Part shown: piece after piece, positions 10,791 to 20,773 of the stretch
How positions within the stretch are numbered: the stretch's first letter is position 1
Layout of the letters: every line of letters begins with the position of its first letter
Source of the DNA: Mytilus galloprovincialis
Taxonomy: Eukaryota > Mollusca > Bivalvia > Mytilida > Mytilidae
Length of the DNA stretch: 64,000 nucleotides
Assembly (NCBI RefSeq): GCF_965363235.1
Contig: NC_134841.1
Coordinates: forward strand, 36,299,440 to 36,363,439
Reading direction: 5' to 3'
Made by a program: the position numbers and the translations under genes
The notes under the pieces: model-generated
Databases searched by the model: none
Told to the model about the DNA's origin: nothing
The model's input: only the letters and a program-made list of their open reading frames with translations

Positions 10791-12579
10791 TCGCACGGTC
10801 GGTAAAGCAATATAGATCTATGTGTCCCTTTTTCACCTAAGTATATCCTTAGGGATCGTTCATTATTTATCTCTAGGAGGGTCGGCAAAATGTGAAATTG
10901 AAATGGGCAAATATAATTGACTCCCCCCTTTAAAATATGTTAACAAATTAAGCCCCTCTCTTTCAAAAACATATAAACTTTGAGTCCCCTCTTCTATGAT
11001 TATTATTGAACGGTTTCAAATGGTTCAATCTATATATGTTGCTTACATTCCTATGTTCTTATTTACAAGTAAAATATATCAAAGAGACTGAAATTATTAA
11101 GGTATTTTAGTAAACATTCATCGAGAAATGCATTGAGGACAAAAACACTTGACATGGATAAAATCCATTTGTTCTTACTGACTTATAATCTAGATAATGC
11201 ACAGCAAAGGTGTGCATTAACTACCTCACATAAACTGCACAGTTCAAAAGAACACTGACCTTTAGGGGGCCGACCTTGGATTTTGAAAGGTTTGTGAATC
11301 CATATAATTAAAAAAAATATCACTTTAGTGCATCGAGATTCAAAACAATTTTTGAAGATTTTATGCTAAAACATGAGTCTTGATATGTTTTCCAATCAAA
11401 GGGTGGAGCATAGTTCAATGCAAATCTTAAAAAAGTGCTTCACAGTCAAACCGGATAAAAAAAAAATGTAATTTCTGCGAAATAAAAATGTATTTTAGAA
11501 TATCGAAATAACTAAATGAGATTTGGATTAGTTTTGTGATCAATGGACCTATATACGACTATTTGGATATGTGTATACATGTATATGCCTTTTTCAAGTA
11601 GTGACTATTTTAGGATCGAATTTAGGGGGTGGGGGTGGGGGATGGGGGTAAGCTACAGATCAATCATATTTTGTTTAGATGCGACTTGTCTTCAAAAATT
11701 TATACAGTAGAAAACGAAATTTGGAAGGGGGGAGATAAAAATTGAAAAAAACAGGGTTTTTTCAGTTTACTAATAACTTTAATGTAGGTACATCGCTCCT
11801 CGGTTAATCTTCCTCTAAGCACATTATTGAGGGAAAGAAAGGCAATTAATCTTTACTCAGTTAATAACTCCTGATTTTTCATGTAGATGAAATAAGTCAA
11901 TAATTTATAAACTTGTCGTGATAGCCGCTTAAATTGTTAAGTTTGATTATCTCCCTTTAAATAAGGACATACTCAAATATATAAATTCATTATAGATTTT
12001 AATTGTCTTCAATTTCAAAACAAAAAATTTAAATAAAACAACATTTTTCTATTTAATTTACAAATATTAAGACAAAAAAGAGTACATCAAATAGTAATTT
12101 TGTAAAACAAATGCTATAATTTACCCATATTATTTGTGTTAAAATAATAAGTACATGAACAATTTGATTCACTTTGTTGTTGCCGCTGCCGGAAAAGCAT
12201 ACCTATGTCGAGCATATTGTATTACACGAGAGTGTCTCGCCTACTTTATGCAATCTTTGCAGCCTCTGGTGAGGCGACATTAAAATAAAACAGAAAGTCC
12301 GTCTACGTCACCCTCTACAAGTCTAACACCAACGTTTCATCTACCCACTCAGATTGGTGTTTATTTTGTCTTTTTATGGTGATCATTTTTGATAATATAT
12401 AATAAATTAATGATTATTTATTTAAAGAGTTTTTACACGGTTATGCGCAAATTTATTGTTTTATTTTTTGGTGCAATTGAAATATAACCGTATGGCGCAA
12501 ATGAAAGATGGAATTTTGAAAAAAATACAAATTCAATGCGCCCCCATATAAAACCGTTCGTACTTAGGGAATTTATACA
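10791..12579. other. Non-coding stretch
   Basis: No supported gene. Contains C- and G-rich runs (10921-10995), a guanine tract array (11625-11648) and AT-rich sequence. Confidence 0.5.
11625..11648 (+). other. Potential G-quadruplex
   Basis: Four runs of five guanines are separated by T, T and AT (24 nt in total), matching the G-quadruplex pattern with very short loops. No gene is adjacent. Confidence 0.7.
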
Positions 12580-13296
12580 ACTAGATCACACCCGTGATAT
12601 CACGGTGTCCGTGACTGAATTAAAGTATATAACTATGCGTAAGCCTTATTTTAGTATTGGTATTGTCATCTGATAAAGTCGTGCCGATTATAAGATACAC
12701 AGTTTTCTCTGCTTTCAAATCTTTCTGTTTGAACCCGTCGACCTGGAACTTTTCAATTATTGGTAATATTCAGGTCCTGTATTTTTTAATCAACAGCATT
12801 GTCCAATAAAGTTCAAATCTTTGATTCGCTGTTTTACGTCATGCCCGCTAACAAATTGAAAACTGTACCTATACGCCTTAGTCAAAATTTTTAGTATTCG
12901 TATTGTTATCTTAGAAAGTTTTACTAATTCAAAAACTACAATAGGGAACAATTTGACAATGATTGAATTTAGTTGTGTCGACTTTGTGATTATGACCCGT
13001 GTATATAGTAAAATCAAATACACCATTTGGTGGTGCGCCTGTTAGATGCGGAACGTACAGATAAGGTAATAGGTAACAGGTGAATATACTTTTGGTATCG
13101 GTACCGGATTCGACCCGGAACTTGTTAATTATTGGCAATATTAATTATGTGGAAAACAAAAGGGTCTGAATGGTGTAATTTTTAATCTACACAATTGTCC
13201 TATATTAGCTATATATAAAGTTGAATTCTTTGATATGTCGTTTTTACCTGATGCCGGCTGATAAATTGGACCTCGTAATTTTAGTATTATAGATGT
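12580..13296 (+). repeat. Dispersed ~0.75-kb repeat, copy 2
   Basis: The second copy of the family at 3257-4020 begins ACTAGATCACACCCGTGATA, contains the same internal sub-units, and ends GTAATTTTAGTATTATAG. Compared with copy 1, part of the first sub-unit is deleted (near 12770-12800). The minus-strand frame is again open (12929-13138, starting MPIINKFRVES) and near-identical in sequence to copy 1 over about 45 residues, including LPYLYVPHLTG.PPNGVF. Confidence 0.75.
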
Positions 13297-13689
13297 TATT
13301 ATAGTTTTTAATATTTGGTGTAGAAAAATTAAAAAAAAGAAGTTATGTTTCATAAAAAAAAAAAAAAAAAACAATATAAAAACAAAAGTTTCTATATATC
13401 TTGTTGTTATCTTTATTTGTTCTTTAACTAGAGACTTAAAGCAGATCTATTTGATACACATTGTACTGTTTTTATATTGGATAGTAGATTGTTCAAGTCT
13501 CGTATAGCATTATAGACAAAGCTGTTTTTATTACAATTTTTAATATTTGGTACAAATTAATTATTATGTGCAGCACCTCAGCTTTTATTTTTATTTAAAT
13601 CAAAATTAGTCACATAACTATTTCGGAGCATGTTGTATATTGAATACATGGTTTAATTTAAGTTGGCAAACTCTATCTTTTACACATAG
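13297..13689. other. Non-coding, AT-rich
   Basis: A 19-bp A run (from about 13353) and AT-rich filler. Nothing recognised. Confidence 0.4.
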
Positions 13690-13834
13690 TAGGGGCGGAT
13701 CCTGTCATTTTCAAAATGGGGTCCCAACCCAGGATAAAAGGGGGATCCAACTAGATGTCCCATTTCAAATGCATGGATCGTTCAAAAAAAAGGCGGGTCC
13801 AACCCCCGGGACCCTCCCTCTGGATCCACCACTG
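13690..13834. mobile_element. Short inverted-repeat element, CAGTGGTGGATCC family
   Basis: The left end TAGGGGCGGATCC and the right end GGATCCACCACTG are inverted. The flanks CATAG (13685-13689) and AATAG (13835-13839) look like a diverged 5-bp target duplication. Interior is G/C-run rich. Related elements lie at 19488-19643 and 41673-41788. Confidence 0.65.
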
Positions 13835-14981
13835 AATAGCATATCGACTTCGTCTAAAATATCCCACGTAATTCTACTCCTTGTCCTTGGACTCAGACCA
13901 AGGACGAATGTCACCACCTTTTTCTGTACAACTGGCAATTTTGTTGCCATCCCTTTTACCAGACTATTATACCACGAAAAGCAAGAATAATCGTACCATC
14001 ATTGTATCAGAGCTGATGTTAAAGTCATCATTGATATAGTATACAAATATTTTACATTTCTATATAAAAATCTCAATCTTGCATTAGCGTTGTTTATGAT
14101 ATTGGAAACTATTTGTTTACAATTTAAACAAATATCAATGTAAACTCCTAAATACTCTGACACAATTTGACGATAAGATAATGTGATCATTTCATTTAAC
14201 CTGAAAACAAATATTTTACTTTGTCTTCCAGCTTTTTTTAAAAGGGGGGGGGGCACAAAGCATACATTCATGTTTTCCTGGATGTAATAACAGTTTATTA
14301 TCTACTAACCAGTCTTACCATTTTATCCAGAACTTTTCCCAATTTTGTAGAAATAATATTTGGATTTTTAAGATAACAGCGGTCCAAGGATACTTCCTTG
14401 GGGGACACCACATGTGACTTCCATGAGTTCCGACAAATCATGATCTAAAAATACAAAATGAAGTCAATCAGATATGTAAATTCTAAACAATTCTACAGAT
14501 TGAACACCTATAACTTTAGGTTTTGAACATAAAGTAGTGTGGTTAAACGCTTTTTGCCGATAGCTTGATTATTCGTGTATAAGTACCATTTGAATTATTT
14601 GTAATTGTATAATTTAATAAATGTTATAGACATGTATCAATTGAACCAGAAAGTAACAAGAAGACATATACCATGTTGATTATTTCCTCTAAGAACAGCA
14701 AAAGCACATCATTATATTTTACATTTCGTTCAGAGTCCCGTCAATTTCATGAATTTTGACACCTTTCATCTTGGAAATACATTTCTTACATTTAAAAAAA
14801 AAAAGAGAAGGGGTCAAAAACCTGGAAACCTCCCCTCGGGATCCGCGACTGATCTTTTACATATTCTATTGTGTCGAGGAGTATTATGAAATTATTATAT
14901 CTACCTCTCTCTATAAGATAATTGTAAGTATAGACATGCGAAATCTTGACATCGTCTTCTTTCATTTTTTTTTAAAGTAAG
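13835..14981. other. Non-coding stretch with diverged repeat remnants
   Basis: No supported gene. CTCGGGATCCGCGACTG at about 14836 resembles the right end of the GGATCC inverted-repeat family, with no clear left end. A 9-nt G run lies at about 14244. Confidence 0.4.
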
Positions 14982-15110
14982 ATCGGTTTACTTTAGATCG
15001 ATTCAAACTAAACTACCTCTTTTGGTGTTTTAGTTTAGACCGATTGAAGATCGATTCAAAGCGTTCACATTGGCCCTTAAATCGATCTAAAGTGAACCGG
15101 TCTAGTTTAA
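14982..15110. repeat. Imperfect hairpin, ~130 bp
   Basis: GATCGGTTTACTTTAGATCG on the left pairs with the reverse complement of CGATCTAAAGTGAACCGGTC on the right. More GATCGATT and TAGTTTAGACCGATT segments lie in the loop. It resembles a foldback non-autonomous element; no target duplication identified. Confidence 0.65.
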
Positions 15111-16234
15111 ATCGATAAAAATGTCATAGTGTGAACGGGCTCTTATAAGTATCAAGATAAATTTATGAGACTTTCTCTTATCATCAGTCTCACGGCCGAC
15201 ATTCGGCTAACCGAGAGATTGGTCGGTTAATCTATATTGAGTATGCGGCTATATCGGCGGTTGGTCTGTTAATCGGGTTGGCTAAAGTCTGTTAATCAGG
15301 TGTTATCGAGAAAATCATTGAAAGTTCAACATGTTTCATTGTATAACTTTCTAAATATATTTTCATCATAAAAAGTATTCATGTCTAACAAAACAATTCA
15401 ATGTACTGAATTCAGTGGTGTAATTATTATTTTTCTAGCTTCTATGTACGATCTATAAAATGAAAAGGCGGGTTACTCATCAATAAATTTATACACATTT
15501 TACACACATAAAATGTACACAAAATGGCACATTGGTTAAATTTACTTGCATTCAATATTTTTAACATCGAAAAAAGAAAGGCATTATGTTTGTTAACCAT
15601 ATTGATATCATTGTGTGAAAAATCTACATGAAAATCTGTATTTTGGTGACATAAATCAATCTTTATTTAAAACCTGTTAATGGGTCGGATGTATAAAACC
15701 CGGTCTGTTAATTGGTCTGTTAAGAGTTATGAATGGCAATAACAGTATAATTTTATTGCTATATGGGGTGTTATCGGATCAAATGAGTAGGCCCAAGACG
15801 AGCGACTAAAATATACGAAAACAACACATGAGCAATGAAACATAACATATACGGAAACAACACATGAAATTGAAAATTGATAAAAATGGTTTCAAAAAGT
15901 GTAATATTAAAGTAATATTAATTTCATCCAAGAATGATCGCATATATCATGTTGATTCTGTTTAATTGTCATGAATGACACAAATTTGTCAACTACATTG
16001 GTAACCAGTATATAAATCAGAGATAGTAACTAAACATCAGTAAGTAAAATATATTGGGATGACAAAATATGACAACTATGATAAAGAAAGAATAATGAGT
16101 CAGATAAATAAAATGTAGAAAAAAATGACATAACAATTTAAAGAATACAGAAATAAACAATACCCCCCCAATCCGGACCCTCATGGTATACACAAGAATC
16201 TGGATGGAAACGCAGAATAAAGAATAATATATAA

Positions 16235-16497
16235 GGGAGCTACCATTTGATTTTTAGGGGGGGGGGGGCTAGGATGAAAAATTTTGTCCTACATTTTTTT
16301 TAGCTGTAATCTCTGTCCTGCCTTTTTATTTTTCACTCTGTTCGGTCTGCCTTTTTTTTTTTAGTTTATCCTGACTTTTTTTTGCAAGTGTCTCATCCTG
16401 CCTTTTTTTTACTCAAAACTCCTGTCCTGCCTATTTTTTTCAAATTTCATCTCAGCCCCCCCCCCCCCCCCCCCATAAAAATCAAATGGTAGCTCCC
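16235..16497. mobile_element. 263-bp MITE with TAA target duplication
   Basis: GGGAGCTACCATTTGATTTT at the left end is repeated in inverted orientation at the right end, each followed inward by a G or C run of at least 10. TAA flanks both sides (16232-16234 and 16498-16500). A 3-bp TWA duplication is typical of the PIF/Harbinger superfamily; the assignment is inference. The interior is T-rich with repeated CTGCCTTTTTTTT. It is nested inside the 15.2-18.3 kb element. Confidence 0.85.
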
Positions 16498-16670
16498 TAA
16501 GGACAGTAGAGAGTGATACATTGCTAAAACCGAGAGAAAAATAATACTTGTTTAAAAATACACACATGAAACACCGATGGCTGTTGAAACAGTAACGGAT
16601 TGCGATGTACTTATATTGGTGACAAATGCTAAAAGTTTACATGCGGACAACTATGGTGGCAGGTTAATGT

Positions 16671-16844
16671 CATTTTGCGTTTTAGCGCTTTAGCGTTTTC
16701 GCCTTACATATTCTATATAACGAAAACGCGAAAACGCGAAACCGATTTCTCTTTTTCGACTTCGCGTTTTCGCGTTTTCGACTTCGCGATTTCGCCTTTT
16801 CGCCCTATAGAATATGAAAGGCGAAATCGCAAAAACGCGAAATG
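16671..16844. repeat. Palindromic TTCGCGTTTTCGC repeat
   Basis: The left arm (CATTTTGCG...CGCCTTACATATTCTATA) is complementary to the right arm (TATAGAATATGAAAGGCG...CGCGAAATG). Between them lie iterated CGCGAAAACGCGAAA and TTCGCGTTTTCGCG blocks, themselves mutually inverted. The GC-rich CpG iterations stand out from the AT-rich surroundings. It is probably a foldback MITE. Confidence 0.8.
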
Positions 16845-17318
16845 GACTTCACCGGCCAACATAGACAACTGTATTTATCCTCTGCACTTATGTAGAAAGG
16901 AACTAAACCGAATAAAATGAATTGAAACTTAAAATAACCAAATGTAGCTGCATTCGCTCCATTCCGTTTACTTCTTTAGAGTGATTTGTAAACAACATAT
17001 GATTATGTAATAGACGAAAAGAACCAATTGGATGATGCTGACGAATTAGGGTTTAACGTCCAGTGACAAATATCATGTTCTTATCGGTCGTCCCACTGTC
17101 TATATCACTCTGTTCAGCTCTTAATATTATTCCGTATCATGTCTTTGTGACGTCAAATACGTTGACCCGGCATTAATAACTTTGACCCGGACATATCAGC
17201 GACGTCATAATGTTTGAACCGACGTTAATAACTTTGACCCGAACTTATCAAGTCATCTTTTGTGTGCTGGTGAAACAAAGAAAACACTTCTGAAACACGC
17301 AAATATAGCCCGATAAAT

Positions 17319-17481
17319 CGATTATCAGATTATCTGCATATTGATATTGTAAAATATCAGCTGCTTGACATTATATGAAGGCTTTTTGATCTCGTTCGCT
17401 TTGCTCACTCGACAAAAAGCTTCATATTATGTCTCGCAGCTGATATTTTACGATATCAACATGCAGATAACCTGATAATCG
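17319..17481. repeat. ~160-bp foldback palindrome
   Basis: CGATTATCAGATTATCTGCA...AATATCAGCTGC on the left is inverted as GCAGCTGATATT...TGCAGATAACCTGATAATCG on the right. GGCTTTTTGATCTCGTTCGC near the centre pairs less perfectly with GACAAAAAGC. Confidence 0.8.
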
Positions 17482-18342
17482 GTACATATGTGAACGAGAA
17501 CACGTTATATGTACCCTGTGTTGTATTAGAAAGACACATCCAGTCGGAATTGAGAACGTGCTACTTCGAACAGACACAAAAATTAAGGCTAATTGAAAAC
17601 GTCAATAAAAAATTCATGCATATTCCAGAGGCCAATCCATATCACGCTATATTGAAGTGACACACCCTTCAATAAAATGCAAAGAAAGTCAAAATAAAAA
17701 TGCTCTTTCTAGGATACTGGGCACCGTATTGTCATTTTTGTTTACTCAGGAACATCTCATTCTTAAATTTTTCAAGGGGAAAATATAAAGGTAGCACAAT
17801 TATTGTCGTGTCTAAATAACTCTTAACTGACACAATTTCAATTGTCCAACCCATTAACAGACTTTATTTCCATAATTTTCACTAAAATGTGGTATTATTC
17901 ACGTTATTTTACAATTATGAAATATTTACTAATGTCAATTTAATTTTTAGAACCACAGTACTATTTTTTTGTCCTTTAAATGATATCTAAATTTGTTTGT
18001 TTCGCCTTTTATTAAAAAAATTGCTATGCGTATAAGCATAAATACTACATACTTGCGCGACGCCTTTTAGTTTTACTGAAAACTGCGCAGACTAAGAAAT
18101 GTTTTTACAAGTGCAAAATGTTCTATGATAGATATCATTTTGTCAGACACTTTTCTTTTTTTGATTTGGTTCTTATAACATGTCAAAAATCTGTATATTT
18201 AATAGAGTTTGACATTAAATTAAGCGTTTTACTCTTAACAGACGTATAACCAACCCGATTAACAGACCAATCGCCCATATAGCCGCATACTTAATATAGA
18301 TTAACCGACCAATCTCTCGGTTAGCCGAGTGTCGGCCGTGAG

Positions 18343-19035
18343 TCTACGACCAAATAATTTCTTAAACAACAATTATGCTCAAATTGAAGTACACATTGAT
18401 ATTATGAAAACAAAAGCAAAGATTGTCTTACCGTGTCAGGTAAAAATCGATCATGCCCGCTTGGTTAGTTCCTATATCAGCTGTACCGATGATACACGGT
18501 GGGAGTTATTTTTAAGATGTTTTTGCCCAATCTTTCAACATGACATCTGCAACGGATAATTAATTGTTTGCAGTTATTTTGATCTTTAATAAAAGATCTT
18601 CAAAGATTGCTTATAAGTAGGCGAGAACACGAGTTCAGCAAACGTATAAGCGAGACATAGCGATCTACACTGAAAGATAAGAAAACGATGTTTCTATACT
18701 TTTTATTTTAATGTCAATAGAAAGCTTTACATTGAACAATTATTTTACAAATTTTGTTTGTTTATTAGTATATTACACCAAATTTATTTTAGTTTAATTA
18801 GCATGAAGCTTAAATTATTAACCTGAAAATGCTATTTGTTGTTGACTTTACAAGTAATGATTATGCTTAATGTTTTTACAATTTAAGGGGAGGTAATTCA
18901 CTTTGCATAAGAAATGTAAAATAATACTACAGAGAAAATATCTCGCGCGTTATGTTATGATCTTATATGAGATGGTCTGAGATATTATATAGACTTGATG
19001 AAGGTGATTTAAATGGTTATAATCATTGTTGGTTA
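18343..19035. other. Non-coding spacer
   Basis: Sequence outside the 3.15-kb element. The open frame 18329-18559 has no recognisable domain. Confidence 0.4.
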
Positions 19036-19147
19036 GTCCGAGATTACACTGACGTCCACTGAACGGCTGTTTTGCCAGACGAGCTGGGTCCCACGGCCCA
19101 CTGCTTGTCTGGCAAAACAGCCGTTGGACGTCAGAGTAATCTCGGAC
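19036..19147. mobile_element. 112-bp foldback MITE with TTA target duplication
   Basis: GTCCGAGATTAC at the left end and GTAATCTCGGAC at the right end are inverted. Inside, CTGACGTCCA...ACGGCTGTTTTGCCAGAC pairs with GTCTGGCAAAACAGCCGT. TTA flanks both sides (19033-19035 and 19148-19150). It is a near-perfect stem-loop. Confidence 0.85.
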
Positions 19148-19487
19148 TTATTGTTGGTATGACCAAACTGTGTAAAGAAATTTTATTTTGCCAAGACTGA
19201 AGACTAGAACTATAAATGATTATAATGAGGGGCGTAAAGGGAGGGGTATCTGCACGGAAGAACGCGAAATAAACTTACCATTGCACTATGAATTACGAAC
19301 AATTAAAAAGTCTTGCACGTTGATCTTTTACCGATTTCACGAAACACGGTGATTAACGAACTTTTTTCACAACTGCACATGAAATAAAAATGACAAAACA
19401 CGTTGCACGAAAATAACCATTTACCACCCTGTATATATATAATAACTCTTCTTTTCTTTTTTTTTGGCGAAAGCAAAGTTACAGATT

Positions 19488-19643
19488 CAGTAGCGGATCT
19501 AGAACTTTTCCTAACGTTTCCTAAAACGGGGGGCGGGGGGGGGGGGGGGGGGGGGTCAATGATTCCCTATATAATCAACCAAATTTTTTCCCACGAGAAG
19601 GGGGCCCGGGCCCCCAGGCACCCCCCATCTGGATCCGCCTATG
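19488..19643. mobile_element. Short inverted-repeat element, CAGTAGCGGATC ends
   Basis: The left end CAGTAGCGGATCTAGA is inverted at the right end (TCTGGATCCGCCTATG). AGATT duplications flank it (19483-19487 and 19644-19648). Contains a G run of about 20 and GGGGGCCCGGGCCCCC. Same family as 41673-41788. Confidence 0.8.
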
Positions 19644-19696
19644 AGATTGTACATTGCTGGGCAGAATGTGAATACAGCCTGGTGGTGATTCGATAT

Positions 19697-19912
19697 TATA
19701 TATATACAACTCCTCTAAACATCAACCCAACAATGTTAGATCTGTAAATATGCTTTCGCAAATTTTTTGGTCTTCCTTCGCCGGGATTCGAACCCATGCT
19801 ACTGAGACACCTAATCGCCTGCGCTGTAGCCGTCCCGCTAGACCACACGACCACCTGGACTTCAAATAATAAAGCTTTCAGTGGCCGTGTGTTACCTTTC
19901 CTCGTCAGTTTT
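19697..19912 (-). mobile_element. tRNA-derived SINE, copy 1
   Basis: Read on the minus strand, TGGTCTAGCGGGAC (A-box-like) and GGGTTCGAATCCC (B box) are spaced as in a tRNA. They are preceded by CTTTATTATTTGAAGTCCAG and followed by a tail containing AACATTGTTGGGTTGATG and a TATA-rich end. The tRNA-like part cannot form a normal tRNA with its flanks, so this is a SINE rather than a tRNA gene. Confidence 0.75.
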
Positions 19913-19956
19913 AATCTAGCGTCGTACTACAATACATGATATATAAGGCATGGAGA

Positions 19957-20062
19957 TGGGGGCCCCAGCTTGTCTGGCAAAACAGCCGTTGGACGTCAGA
20001 GTAATCTGGGGGCCCCAGCTTGTCTGGCAAAACAGCCGTTGGACGTCAGAGTAATTTCGGAC
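19957..20062. repeat. Two tandem 50-bp copies of the MITE right arm
   Basis: TGGGGGCCCCAGCTTGTCTG plus GCAAAACAGCCGTTGGACGT plus CAGAGTAATC occurs twice with a 50-bp period (19957 and 20007), ending in TTTCGGAC. It is the right arm of the hairpin at 19036-19147, duplicated without its left arm. Confidence 0.8.
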
Positions 20063-20186
20063 TACCTACAAGTTATTGCAAGATACAGTCACAGAAAATA
20101 ATTATATTTATAAGTACGTCTGAGTCAGTGACAACTCTACAACAGAGTTATCCATCGGATCACCAGCAATGTACATTATGTATATA

Positions 20187-20327
20187 CAACTCGTCTAAAC
20201 ATCAACCCAACAATGTTAGATCTGTAAATTTGCGTTTGCAAATATTTTGTTCTTCCCTCGCCGGTATTCGAACCCATGCTACTGAGATATCGTGACACCT
20301 AATCACCTGCACTGTAGCCGTCCCGCT
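20187..20327 (-). mobile_element. tRNA-derived SINE, copy 2 (truncated)
   Basis: Same tail (ACATTGTTGGGTTGATG on minus) and B box (GGGTTCGAATACC) as copy 1. It is cut off at the A-box side, after CAGTGCAGGTGATTAGG on the minus strand. Confidence 0.7.
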
Positions 20328-20487
20328 TTTTTTTTATCTTTATTATATTCACAATTCATATATACATATCACAGTTTGAATTACACAAAAATAAAAACAT
20401 TGCCATTAGTTATTGTCTTTTCTCTGAAATGAATCATATTAGAAACATTACTATGATTATATATTGCGTTAAATATTTGTCACGAAC

Positions 20488-20687
20488 AGACCACACGACC
20501 ACCTGGGCTTCAAATAATAAAGCTTTCAGTGGCCGTGTGTTACCTTTCCTCGCCGGTTACAGTGCAGGCGATTTGCTGTCACGATATCTCAGTAGCATGG
20601 GTTCGAATCCTGGCGAGGGAAGAACATCTAATTTGCGAAAGCAAATTTACAAATCTAACATTGTTGGGTTGATGTATAGACGAGTTG

Positions 20688-20694
<7 letters not shown>
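20488..20694 (+). mobile_element. tRNA-derived SINE, copy 3 (rearranged)
   Basis: The head segment (20488-20553) is in the same orientation as copy 1's head, whereas the B box and tail (about 20554-20694; GGGTTCGAATCCT, then AACATTGTTGGGTTGATG) run on the plus strand. The copy is thus internally inverted or composite. It runs into a long (TA)n tract. Confidence 0.65.

Positions 20695-20770
<76 letters not shown>
20695..20770. repeat. (TA)n microsatellite, ~37 repeats
   Basis: A pure TA run at the 3' end of SINE copy 3, consistent with expansion of a SINE tail. The long IY/YI open frames here are artefacts of it. Confidence 0.95.

Positions 20771-20773
<3 letters not shown>

Larger units (their letters stand above)
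15189..18342. mobile_element. 3.15-kb element with ~110-bp terminal inverted repeats
   Basis: The left terminus CTCACGGCCGACATTCGGCT (15189 to about 15300) and the right terminus (18232-18342) are reverse complements over about 110 bp with few differences, including AACCGAGAGATTGGTCGGTT and GTATGCGGCTATAT. Further inward, AACCTGTTAATGGGTC-like sequence (15671) pairs with CCCATTAACAGAC (about 17851). No transposase is encoded, so it is non-autonomous. It hosts a 263-bp inverted-repeat element and two large palindromes. No convincing target duplication was seen. Confidence 0.75.

Noticed and set aside
15189..18342. Transposase gene inside the inverted-repeat element
   Set aside because: No frame longer than about 80 codons and no DDE-like motif; the frame at 16675-16920 is the translation of the CpG palindrome.
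19775..19858. tRNA gene on the minus strand
   Set aside because: A and B boxes are present, but the flanks cannot form an acceptor stem, and three related copies with a shared tail show a SINE.
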